Of a DNA stretch of 42,919 nucleotides, positions 1-9,854 are shown piece by piece. The position numbers and the translations under genes were made by a program. The notes under the pieces are model-generated. The model worked only from the letters and a program-made list of their open reading frames with translations, searched no databases and was not told the DNA's origin. The DNA is from Paulinella micropora (taxonomy: Eukaryota; Cercozoa; Imbricatea; Euglyphida). Position 1 is the first letter of the stretch. The number at the start of each line of letters is the position of its first letter. The stretch is from assembly GCA_009731375.1 (NCBI GenBank), contig BJOX01000232.1, positions 583,008 through 625,926 of the forward strand. The letters run 5' to 3'.

Positions 1-286
1 CTACACCTTTACAATAACATATATACATAACATAACAACATAATATTAATATCACCGCACAATATATCTAAACAGAAATATTAATTTTAATAACTATAAT
101 ATAATATTAATACTGAGCAGCTGAATACTAATTTAATATCGATATCTTCCTTAATACGCTCAACTAGTACTGAATAACTAGGTTTCCACCTTAGATAAAG
201 GTATAACTTACTAGCTATACTTTTCACGTGGACGTTCCCTGAGTCCAATTGTAAAATTGTTCTCTCAATAAAAATGAAGAAGAAGA
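1..286. other. AT-rich sequence, no gene seen
   Basis: The stretch is very AT-rich with many short TAATAT and ATAACA runs. I see no coding pattern, RNA gene or repeat that I can name. Confidence 0.6.
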
Positions 287-347
287 AGAGAGACAGACAG
301 ACAGACAGACAAAGAGAGAGAGAGAGAGAGAGAGGGAGGGAGGGAGG

Positions 348-403
<56 letters not shown>

Positions 404-413
404 GACAGAGAGA
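287..413. repeat. (GA)n / (GACA)n microsatellite
   Basis: A purine-rich tract built of GAAGAA, then GACA units, long GA runs with GGGA interruptions, and GACA again. Open frames that cross it encode only Arg/Glu or, on the other strand, Ser/Leu runs, and are not genes. Confidence 0.95.
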
Positions 414-462
414 GACATCAACAGCACACAACAATAACTACCAAGCTCAAGGCCGCCTCCCA

Positions 463-640
463 TAACATAACATAACATAACATAACATAACATAACATAA
501 CATAACATAACATAAATCATCAGAATTGCAAGCCAGCGTAAAAAATTCAAACTTCATCCTAACATAACATAACATAACATAGCATAACATAACATAAATT
601 ATCAGAATTTGCCAGCGTGAAAAATTCAAACTTAATCCTT
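463..640. repeat. (CATAA)n array with an 82-bp higher-order duplication
   Basis: The pentamer CATAA is repeated from about 463 to 514 and again from about 562 to 597. Each block is followed by a related single-copy segment (from 511 and from 593) with the shared words CAGAATT, CCAGCGT and AAAAATTCAAACTT. The structure is therefore a two-unit tandem repeat of 82 bp in which each unit carries its own pentamer block. Confidence 0.85.
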
Positions 641-1084
641 TTGTAAAATTTGACCGTATTTTGCGGCGCATTGTACATTTATGAACTCCTAAGATGGACC
701 GATATTGTGGTACTCGATCGATAAAAGTATGTATATGTTGACAATGCCAGGAATTAGTCTACACGGTACCGCGGTACCGCACGATTCCGGTACCCGTCAA
801 ATTTATTTTAAAAAATTCCTTATATTTTTGCTATGTACATAATACATAGTATATATATGTGTTCTCCATGTATGTGTATAAATGTAATATATATAATTGT
901 ATTCTTGCCTGCATTTTCATAAGGTAAAATAATTTTACGAAAAAATTTCGCCTCCGGCAGATCCTTACTGTAGAACTCCTTCTCTCTCACATCCCTTCCA
1001 CCCTCCCTCCATCACTCCTCGCTGCGTCGCTCCTCCTTCTTTCCTCTTTCTTTCTAATCCTCCTCCACTTCCTCCACCTCCTCC
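641..1084. other. Single-copy AT-rich spacer, no gene seen
   Basis: No coding signal was found. The stretch contains GGTACCGCGGTACCGC (about 765-780) and the word AAAAATTTCGCCTCCGGC (941-958), close relatives of which recur on the other strand at 3914-3930 and in the forward direction near 27558-27577. The end (970-1084) is pyrimidine-rich. Confidence 0.5.

Positions 1085-1136
<52 letters not shown>
1085..1136. repeat. (ATT)n microsatellite, probable retroposon tail
   Basis: A perfect ATT repeat of about 17 units. It is followed directly by the same SINE-like head that follows the (ATT)n tract ending at 1770, so it is probably the 3' tail of an older insertion that now serves as the left border of the next unit. 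Confidence 0.8.
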
Positions 1137-1137
<1 letters not shown>

Positions 1138-1665
1138 GGGAGTACATAGGCAATTGGTCCTTTCCATGGGCTGATTGGTATAAAGCTCCTAGAGTAATGT
1201 TCTATGCCGTCACTTCCTTTATTCCACCGATTGGTGTGGAGACTTTCCTTATGGAATGGAGGACTGGATGCACATGGCCTTNNNNNNNNNNNNNNNNNNN
1301 NNNNNNNNNNNNNNNNNNNNNNNNNNNNNNNNNNNNNNNNNNNNNNNNNNNNNNNNNNNNNNNNNNNNNNNNNNNNNNNNNNNNNNNNNNNNNNNNNNNN
1401 NNNNNNNNNNNNNNNNNNNNNNNNNNNNNNNNNNNNNNNNNNNNNNNNNNNNNNNNNNNNNNNNNNNNNNNNNNNNNNNNNNNNNNNNNNNNNNNNNNNN
1501 NNNNNNNNNNNNNNNNNNNNNNNNNNNNNNNNNNNNNNNNNNNNNNNNNNNNNNNNNNNNNNNNNNNNNNNNNNNNNNNNNNNNNNNNNNNNNNNNNNNN
1601 NNNNNNNNNNNNNGAGACGATGGAGGCGCATGTGCAGAAATGCATCAGCCATTGACAGAGAACTA

Positions 1666-1705
<40 letters not shown>

Positions 1706-1707
1706 CA

Positions 1708-1770
<63 letters not shown>
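1137..1770 (+). mobile_element. SINE-like unit 1 (head A, gap, shared 3' end, ATT tail)
   Basis: The unit opens with GGGAGTACATAGGC and contains GGGCTGATTGGTATAAAGC (about 1169-1187), which resembles the D-arm/A-box part of a tRNA but matches the A-box consensus imperfectly. Bases 1282-1613 are N. After the gap comes the 3' end shared by all SINE copies here (1614-1663, GAGACGATGGAGGCGCATG onward) and then a long (ATT)n tail to 1770. Because the middle is missing, head and tail may not belong to one element. Confidence 0.6.
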
Positions 1771-2620
1771 AGGGAGTACATAGGCCATCGGTCCTTTCCA
1801 TGGGCTGATTGGTATAAAGCTCCTAGAGTAATGTTCTATGCCGTCACTTCCTTTATTCCACCGATTGGTGTGGAGACTTTCCTNNNNNNNNNNNNNNNNN
1901 NNNNNNNNNNNNNNNNNNNNNNNNNNNNNNNNNNNNNNNNNNNNNNNNNNNNNNNNNNNNNNNNNNNNNNNNNNNNNNNNNNNNNNNNNNNNNNNNNNNN
2001 NNNNNNNNNNNNNNNNNNNNNNNNNNNNNNNNNNNNNNNNNNNNNNNNNNNNNNNNNNNNNNNNNNNNNNNNNNNNNNNNNNNNNNNNNNNNNNNNNNNN
2101 NNNNNNNNNNNNNNNNNNNNNNNNNNNNNNNNNNNNNNNNNNNNNNNNNNNNNNNNNNNNNNNNNNNNNNNNNNNNNNNNNNNNNNNNNNNNNNNNNNNN
2201 NNNNNNNNNNNNNNNNNNNNNNNNNNNNNNNNNNNNNNNNNNNNNNNNNNNNNNNNNNNNNNNNNNNNNNNNNNNNNNNNNNNNNNNNNNNNNNNNNNNN
2301 NNNNNNNNNNNNNNNNNNNNNNNNNNNNNNNNNNNNNNNNNNNNNNNNNNNNNNNNNNNNNNNNNNNNNNNNNNNNNNNNNNNNNNNNNNNNNNNNNNNN
2401 NNNNNNNNNNNNNNNNNNNNNNNNNNNNNNNNNNNNNNNNNNNNNNNNNNNNNNNNNNNNNNNNNNNNNNNNNNNNNNNNNNNNNNNNNNNNNNNNNNNN
2501 NNNNNNNNNNNNNNNNNNNNNNNNNNNNNNNNNNNNNNNNNNNNNNNNNNNNNNNNNNNNNNNNNNNNNNNNNNNNNNNNNNNNNGTGCAGAAATGCATC
2601 AGCCATTGACAGAGAAGCAC

Positions 2621-2660
<40 letters not shown>
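1771..2660 (+). mobile_element. SINE-like unit 2, tandem to unit 1
   Basis: The same head A as unit 1 (GGGAGTACATAGGCC onward) starts directly after the ATT tail of unit 1. Bases 1884-2585 are N. The right part (2586-2621) again gives the shared 3' end, GTGCAGAAATGCATCAGCC then AGAGAAGCACT, followed by (ATT)n to 2660. A head directly after an ATT tail, seen repeatedly, indicates tail-linked tandem insertion or insertion into (ATT)n. Confidence 0.6.
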
Positions 2661-2760
2661 GGACACCGTGATAGCCCAGTGGTCGGCACATCCCACCCCC
2701 AGACCCCCAGCCCTTTCTAGCTCAGAAATCGAAGATCTCCAAACTCAAGAAGTGACCCTC
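2661..2760 (+). mobile_element. tRNA-like SINE head (type B), truncated
   Basis: Directly after the (ATT)n tract stands GACACCGTGATAGCCCAGTGG. The bases TAGCCCAGTGG match the pol III A-box consensus TRGYNNARNNG at every position. The same head (one base different in the box) begins the SINE at 34436 on the minus strand. The similarity fades after about 30 bases and I see no clear B box, so this is a diverged or truncated copy. Confidence 0.6.
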
Positions 2761-2885
2761 ACAAAATGGCTGCATACCGAGCGTAAGGGTCGAATTCATC
2801 GTTCTCTGCCAATTCTTATATGATTTTCATGATCTTGGGCTCAAATGAAAGCTTAAGAGTTGTAGATTACAACGATATGCATTAG

Positions 2886-3191
2886 GTGCACGATGGGGCC
2901 TCTGCCCATAATGCGGCCACGATCAACAGCTGGCTCCGGCAAAACGTACCCCACCACATCACTTCGGGCCCTAACGGCCAGTGGCCCGCGAAGTCCCCAG
3001 ACCTCAACCCCATTGAAAATATACGGCGACCTCGATAAGAACCCCCGCAAAACCTAGCACAACTTAAACGCCGAATCAAACATGCCTGGATGAACTTGTC
3101 GCAGGACACTGTAAAAAAAACTATTGAATCTGTGCCTAAACGACTCCGCAACGTTATCAAGTCGAAAGGCAAGAGTCTTCGTAATTATTGA
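2886..3191 (+). pseudogene. Tc1/mariner transposase, C-terminal fragment (DDE domain)
   Basis: The frame reads VHDGASAHNA, then WPAKSPDLNPIEN, the hallmark end of a Tc1/mariner DDE transposase, which cuts and pastes the element at TA sites. The second catalytic Asp is at 2892-2894 and the Glu of NPIE at 3015-3017, which leaves 40 residues between them instead of the usual 34. The frame continues to a stop at 3189-3191 with QNLAQLKRRIKHAW and further basic residues. TAA at 3036-3038 breaks it. Read one frame over, the same bases give GDLDKNP, so a pair of compensating small indels near 3023 and 3042-3046 is likely. A TAG at 2883-2885 lies just upstream and the DNA-binding N-terminus and first catalytic Asp are absent. 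This is a dead, 5'-truncated copy. Confidence 0.88.
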
Positions 3192-3305
3192 GGACACACT
3201 ACTGTACATGTCCTGTAGTGTGAGCACATGAAATAAAACCAGCTATCTCGGCCTCCTTCCCAGAGAGAAAAAAAATCAAAAGTGGGAACGAACTTTTGAG
3301 ACACC
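3192..3305 (+). mobile_element. Tc1/mariner 3' end (untranslated region and terminus)
   Basis: The ~110 bases after the transposase stop (ACACTACTGTACATGTCCTG onward, ending GAACTTTTGAGACACCTCTTA) recur at 5499-5613. The shared segment ends at TTA in both places and is followed by CATA or TGTA repeats, as expected for insertion at TA. An AATAAA occurs at about 3231. I found no matching inverted terminal repeat elsewhere in the window. Confidence 0.7.
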
Positions 3306-3487
3306 TCTTACATACATACATTCATAGGCAAAACCAGCCGTCCGGCTAGTGCCAAAAAAAAAGAGAAGATTTCATAGCCATGAGGAAGCAGGAGAGAGGT
3401 CAGTAAAGGCCTCTGATATGCCAAGCAAACAGGAAAAAAAAGGCTGTTGTCGTTATGGACCAAAACATGAAAAACTGTTTGGAACGG

Positions 3488-3543
<56 letters not shown>

Positions 3544-3751
3544 NNNNNNNNNNAAAAAAAAAAAACACACACACACACAAACACAGAGAACACTCAGGAT
3601 GAGCTGGTACATTTAATTGTATGATCAGAATAGAAACATCTAGCCTGCATCATAACTGCCCTGGGAAACTGGGGTGAGTTTTGCAGGTTTCACTTGACGT
3701 TCCCCTCCTGCCTTTAAAGCGAGAGGGCTGACGGCGGGAATTTCCCTGACT
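3306..3751. other. Spacer with long poly(A) and a 10-N gap
   Basis: A poly(A) run spans about 3487-3563 and is interrupted by a gap at 3544-3553, then (CA)n at about 3566-3580. The flanks (3340-3480 and 3600-3750) show no coding pattern. The poly(A) could be the tail of a retroposed sequence, but I recognise nothing upstream of it. Confidence 0.5.
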
Positions 3752-3831
3752 ATACATACATACATACATACATACATACATACATGCATACATGCATGCA
3801 TACATACATACATACATACATACATACATAC
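3752..3831. repeat. (CATA)n microsatellite with CATG variants
   Basis: Tetranucleotide CATA repeats with three or more CATG variants in the middle. Apparent Met/Tyr/Val/Cys frames across it are artefacts of the repeat. Confidence 0.95.
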
Positions 3832-4521
3832 AGGGCTTGATCCAGCTTTTCAAGGGGGCGGTATCGCACGGTACCGCCCGGCTACTTGGCCCTCTCCGAC
3901 CTTGAGGGGCCCCGCCGGAGGCGAATTTTTTTGGTGTTTCGTTTAAAATATGCTGGGAATTCATATAAATATGACAAAATTAGGCAATTTTATTTTATTT
4001 TATTTTATTTTACTAAATTTTACTTTTTTAACAAGGACAAAAATAGTGCATATGTGCAGATGTACAAGGGAAAACGGAAACGCAATAATATGTGTATATA
4101 TACAGGAAAAAGATACCTATCAATCTGCGTGTCTATCTATCTGTCCATTTACTTATTAATTCAACGTGTTCTCTCTCTCTCTCTCTCTCTAGCTCTCTCT
4201 ATCATTGTCTTTTATTTTAATTTTTTTTTCAGTTTCTTTCTTTGCGTTTCTTCAATTGAAAAAATAAACATCAACACCTAGCAAGCGAAACAAAAAGATA
4301 AAAACAAAGAATGATAGACACTGTCACAGAAATTAAAATGTATGGCAGAAAGAAAAGAAAAGGAAAGAAAGAAAAAGCTTAAGAAAGAAAAGAAAAAAGA
4401 CAGAATAAATAAATGAATGAATAAATAAATAAAAGAATGAAAGGACGATATTTTTGTAATACATGCTCAAAAGAAAAGCACCAATATGTGTTACATACAA
4501 AAAACAAGAAGAAAAAGTAGA

Positions 4522-4523
<2 letters not shown>
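3832..4523. other. AT-rich spacer with short CT and A-rich tracts
   Basis: Bases 3851-3931 hold a GC-rich patch with GGTATCGCACGGTACCGCC and GCCGGAGGCGAATTTTT, related to words near 765-800 and 941-958. TTTTA repeats lie at about 3988-4010, (CT)n at about 4170-4200, and GAAA/AATAAATA-rich sequence at 4344-4440. No gene was recognised. Confidence 0.5.
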
Positions 4524-5452
<929 letters not shown>

Positions 5453-5498
5453 TAAAATTTTTTCTCGAAGAGTTGCAAAGCCACATACACATAGGTAC

Positions 5499-5613
5499 CT
5501 CACACTACTGTACGTGTCCTGTAGTGTAAGCACATGAAATGAAATCAGCTATCTCGGCCTCCTTCCCAGAGAGAGAAAAGATCAAAGCGGGAACGAACTT
5601 TTGAGACATCTCT
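5499..5613 (+). mobile_element. Second Tc1/mariner 3' end, orphan copy
   Basis: This stretch matches 3192-3305 with a few substitutions: ACACTACTGTACGTGTCCTG, the central AGCTATCTCGGCCTCC and the end CGAACTTTTGAGACATCTCTTA. No transposase sequence precedes it; the bases before it lead back to poly(T) and the gap. It is a truncated relic or a non-autonomous copy whose left part lies in the gap. Confidence 0.75.
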
Positions 5614-6027
5614 TATGTATGTATGTATGTATGTATGTATGTATGTATAATGTCATGTCATGTCATGTCATGTCATATCATGTCATGTCACGTCATGTCA
5701 CGTCATGTCATGTCATGTCATGTATCTATGTATCTATGTATATATGTATCTATGTATCTATGTATCTATGTATCTATGTATCTATGTATCTATGTATGTA
5801 TGCATGTGTGTGTGTGTATGTGTGTATGTATGTATGTATGTATGTATGTAGTATGTAGTATGTAGTATGTATGTATGTATGTGTGTATGTGTGTATGTAT
5901 GTATGTATGTATGTATGTATGTATGTATGTATGTATGTATGCATGTATGTATGCATGTATGTATGCATGTATGTATGTATGTATGTATGTACCGGTATGT
6001 ATGTATGCATGTGTGTATGTATTTATG
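5614..6027. repeat. (TATG)n, (TCATG)n and (TATC TATG)n compound array
   Basis: The block begins with TATG repeats (5614-5648), then pentameric TGTCA/TCATG repeats (about 5650-5722), then alternating TATC/TATG octamers (about 5723-5790), and then TATG repeats with TGTG and CATG variants to about 6027. Overlapping Met/Tyr/Val/Cys frames on both strands are repeat artefacts. Confidence 0.95.
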
Positions 6028-6332
6028 TAACCTTTCGCAAAATTATGCTGATTTTGTGGACGGATATAGCAGTTAAATTAAACGAATTTGAATTCGGACC
6101 ACTAATCTGAAATCTGGCCACTAATGTGAAATCTGGCTCTTAATTCAAATTCCATGGTTGAGTTTGACACTTGAATGTACCAGTAATATCATCACTGCAA
6201 CTCAGCAGGGCGGCGCGGGGCTCGCCACCGTCACTGGCGGCTTCCCAGTCTCATCCAACTCAGTTCCAATGAGTGGCAAGTTTCTTCTATTAATAAATGC
6301 AGGAGTGAAGGTTCGTCACTGTTTTTACACAA
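6028..6332. other. Single-copy spacer, no gene seen
   Basis: The short frames here lack any recognisable domain, and the composition does not look coding. A pair of related phrases, GAAATCTGGCCACTAATGTG and GAAATCTGGC, lies near 6110-6138. Confidence 0.4.
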
Positions 6333-6745
6333 ATTTTTGCCGGTTCTGCACGGTCTAAAAGAATATATTTATTGATGCTTCTTCTTTAATACAACCAGTT
6401 CAATCCACTCCGCTAGTAACCCAATCCTCTGTTCTTATTATATATAAATAAGTGTCAAAGATTGTGGAAAATCAATGTGGGAGACTAGCGGAGCCAAAAC
6501 TTAAACAACTATGGCCCCCGCAAACACCAGCCAATTCCCTTGGTCCGGCCTAACGATAATATATTCCTGTCTAAAGTTGAAAGTGTAACGGTCCGAGCCA
6601 CTAATAGTAATATTATTAATATGACATCGTTACCAGGTTAAGAGTGTTAATCAGTATTGGTATTAATAACTTCCTATTATTGTGTCTGGGTTGACACTGG
6701 TATCATAGTACTAAGTTAAAATAGCACATATTTACCTATCTGCGC
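6333..6745. repeat. Repeat module P, copy 1
   Basis: This module resembles 7059-7446. Shared landmarks in order are TTTTTGYCGGTT, TATTTATTG, a GGAGACT..GAGCCAA word, CGATRATAT, and at the end CATATTTACCTATCTGCGCC, which is identical at 6727 and 7424 (697 bp apart). No coding potential is visible. Confidence 0.6.
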
Positions 6746-6805
6746 CTACCGTTCAATCCCCCCTCCCCGGTTTATCCGATAACATGTAATAAGACCCTGT
6801 ATTAA

Positions 6806-7058
6806 GACCGGAGGTCTTCCTTACGAGCTTAATATAAAAAAGGAATTTAATGATAATACTGAACACAACTGGTTCAAGACTAACCTCCACTTCTATAGCA
6901 GAAAGGGAAGTCAGGAATGAACCCAGACAACAAGCCAAACTTAGTGTCGGAAACCACCGTTAAAAACTGACTCGGAGTGTCCCTATGACAGGGTCATCTG
7001 ACACGATGCGTTACGTCCGTAAATTGCACAAATGCCAAAACATACCATAAACGACAAC
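6806..7058. repeat. Repeat module Q, copy 1
   Basis: This module matches 7897-8146. Shared words include TTACGAGCT, GGAATTTAATRATA, the pair ACTGGTTCAA and CCTCCACTTC, and GACACGATGCGTTACGTCCG, all in the same order. The gene-like 93-residue frame at 7889-8170 is not open in this copy, which argues against it being a gene. Confidence 0.75.
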
Positions 7059-7446
7059 CCATTTTTGTCGGTTATAATCAAAAGATATTATTTATTGCTA
7101 GCCGGGGTATTAATCCATCCAATTCCATATCACTCTGATAATAACCTAATCTTCCTCCTCTGCAAAGAGAGGAAACCAGTATGGCGGAAACTATAGGAGA
7201 CTGTCAGAGCCAAGCAACAAAAAGGAAAAAGAGAGGCATTTCCCAGTGTCACCCCTAAACGATGATATTATCCGGCTTAAAAAAGTAGTACCGGCTACGA
7301 ATCGTAATGTTATCGTTTTCAACCTGCTCAAAAGTATACAAATAAAAACGGATATATAACTACATCTTAACGAGATATAGCTCCTCTATACATCACTGTG
7401 TATAGGGGTATAAGAAAAGATCGCATATTTACCTATCTGCGCCTAC
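7059..7446. repeat. Repeat module P, copy 2
   Basis: Second copy of module P (see 6333-6745), more diverged in the middle but with an identical 20-base end word. It is followed by module R rather than by the 60-base linker that follows copy 1. Confidence 0.6.
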
Positions 7447-7449
7447 ACC

Positions 7450-7896
7450 ATAAGTGCAATTTCCCTTATTTAGCCATAAATTCCCAGTCTCGGGAAAAAC
7501 TGCCAAATTTCACGGAATTTCCATGAAAATAGTCCATAACTTCAAACGGTTACTACAATCGCAATAAAAGGATCGGGTCAACGCTATTAATATGGGAGAT
7601 TAATCCATTAGGATGCTGCACCTTGGTGTAACATACATCCTGATAACCTCTCCCACTCCGGTAAACGGTTAAGTGTAAGACATAGGATTTAAGGCCGTAT
7701 GGGGTATAAGCTTCCCAGCTTCCCTTCCATATCCCTTTATCCTAATACAACATTAAAACCGGAAGTATTGTTCAAAACCGGAAATGTAATAAGAATTCAT
7801 CTTATAAAACATTTAATAACAAGGAATCACTTCCACGAGTGAATTCCCGTAAAAACTAATAGCGTAAAAACGATGTAGTATACCGTGGGTGTTACA
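7450..7896. repeat. Repeat module R, copy 1
   Basis: This ~450-bp module is clearly repeated at 8147-8609. Shared stretches include CCCTTATTTAGCCATAAATT near the start, CCACTCCGGTAAACGGTTAA, AAGCTTCCCAGCTTCCC and the end TATACCGTGGGTGTTACA. A TTACA end would suit a retroelement LTR, but the left border does not begin with TG, so I leave it as an unclassified repeat. Confidence 0.8.
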
Positions 7897-8146
7897 ACCC
7901 CTGGTCTTACCCTTACGAGCTCAAGAAAAAAAGGAATTTAATAATATTGAACACGACTGGTTCAAAGCTGACCTCCACTTCAATAATAGGGAAGTCAGAA
8001 TCGAACTTCAACCCAACTTGACTTCAACAACAAGCCAGAGGGAAAAACCGTTAAAAATGGAGTGTCCCTTTGACACGTGTCAACTGACACGATGCGTTAC
8101 GTCCGTAACCTGCACAAATGCCAAAACATACCTAAAACAACAACAC
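7897..8146. repeat. Repeat module Q, copy 2
   Basis: Second copy of module Q, here lying between the two R modules. The order over 6333-8609 is P-Q-P-R-Q-R, so the array is a mosaic and not a simple tandem repeat. Confidence 0.75.
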
Positions 8147-8609
8147 ATAAGTGCATTTTCCCTTATTTAGCCATAAATTCCCAGTACTAGTCACTCCAGT
8201 CACGGGAAAAACTGCTAAATTTCACAGAATTTCAGTGAAAATTATCCTTATCCTTCAAACAGTTACTACATTTGGTACAAAAGGTTCGGGTCAACGCTGT
8301 TAATGTGGGAGGTTAATGAATAAGGATGCCACAGCTTTGTGTAACTTACATCCTAACAACCTTCACCACTCCGGTAAACGGTTAAGTGTAAAATATATAG
8401 GATTTACAGGCCCTATGGGGTCCAAGCTTCCCAGCTTCCCCCATACCCTTAATCCTAATATAATATTAAAACCGGAAGTATATTTCAAAACCGGAAATGT
8501 AAAAAGAATTCATCGTAATATACATTTAATAACAAGGAATCACTTCCACGAGTGAATTCCCGTAAAAACTAATAGCGAATTAACGATGCAGTATACCGTG
8601 GGTGTTACA
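8147..8609. repeat. Repeat module R, copy 2
   Basis: Direct repeat of 7450-7896 at a distance of 697 bp. It carries a few short insertions, such as about 14 bases after CATAAATTCCCAGT, and ends in the same TGTTACA. The following sequence differs from that after copy 1. Confidence 0.8.
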
Positions 8610-9237
8610 TAGCACCCCTTCCCCCTCCTTTGAGATCGCTCGATCTCAATTCATGGAGTAATACCAACGGAGACTACATCTTCATATAATCTCGGTCAGT
8701 ACCGGCATATGGGGGAATCCCAGCCGATTGTCCACCATCCCAAGAGGGATCCGTGCTCGACCCTCGATTCAATCTACCAAGAGTCATCCAACAGATTAAA
8801 GGCTTGTGCTTCATGTAGGCTAAGTTCTTAGACTTAATGTTGCCCGAAGATCGTGAACTAACACTCGGAAAGTCCCCGTCTCCTAATAATACGCGCGCGA
8901 TTTCCCGAAGTCACAGTCCCATAGTCTGATCGACCACCAACCAGACCCTGTCTAATCCGTCAAATGTGAATGGTGCCTTGGCCCCGAGATACAAATTGAC
9001 CGAACCCCAAAGTCCAAATCTTAAAACGACGATGGCCTTCTCGTCGAGTTCTCCTCCCGTACTGTGTCCGTAAAGTTTTATAGTTGAGTAGGACCCCCAG
9101 TACTCGATATCCCACACATATGGTCAATGTGTGCCCAACTTCCATCCTCCGACCCGAATTCCGCTCCTCCGTCCATGTCCGCATCCTCGATGCTACCTTT
9201 CACTTCAGGCTCGGGTGTTTCTTCCCACGCACCATCT
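8610..9237. other. Spacer before the decayed Ty3/gypsy element
   Basis: No firm feature. On the minus strand, 8911-9117 is an open frame of 68 codons with a weak resemblance to the aspartic protease region of the intact element (see findings). On the plus strand, GATCGCTCGATC lies at 8634-8645. Confidence 0.35.
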
Positions 9238-9854
9238 CAGTCGCATGAAGAACCGACTTTCACACGGGGATTTTACTATTATGTTTCCGGTGGGGAGGAG
9301 GACGGAAATGTGATGGTATGACGTCGAAGATTTTCTGGTGGCGGATCCGATACCAATACCGAGTCGTGCTCAGAAGTTGGCGGTGGCATGCAGGCTAGGC
9401 TCGAGGAAGATAGCCAGACGTTACCGGGAAGAACTCCTGGATCGGGACCTGGCGACCATTCGGCACGAGGCCTTCACGCACATATCGGGGGTATATCATA
9501 GAACACATGCCATTCAGTACGCCATGATGATGGATCAACTGGCGCGGTATGCTTCAAGAGCGGAAAACACCGACCTTATATCGGTCGACGGAGGATATAG
9601 ACGGGGACGGAACGGAAGTGGTGGTGGATGACATACAAGGACAGGCGACAGAGGAAAAAATCAAAGAGGAAACGGAGAAGGCGCGGAGGCCTTGAAGGCA
9701 CAGGCGGAGACTTGGGAAGGAACACCGGAGGAAAGGACAGCGGCCTTGGGGATCATGGAAGACCATATACAGGACCTGGTCTTCGGGCCTTTGGAGGGAG
9801 TATCGGTGAAACACCATACGGCGGTTTTCGAGAGGGAAATGGGGCAAGAGGTAC

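Noticed and set aside
1137-2823. Long frames crossing N-filled regions
   Set aside because: Unknown bases cannot contain stops, so the apparent length is meaningless. The same holds for frames across 4840-5411, 14234-14524, 39655-40184, 40594-40801 and 41603-41872.
7889-8170. A 93-residue gene
   Set aside because: The other copy of the same repeat module (6806-7058) does not keep the frame open, and no domain is visible.
7450-8609. R modules as an LTR pair of a small element
   Set aside because: The left border lacks TG, I see no target duplication, and the segment between the copies is itself a repeat module found elsewhere.
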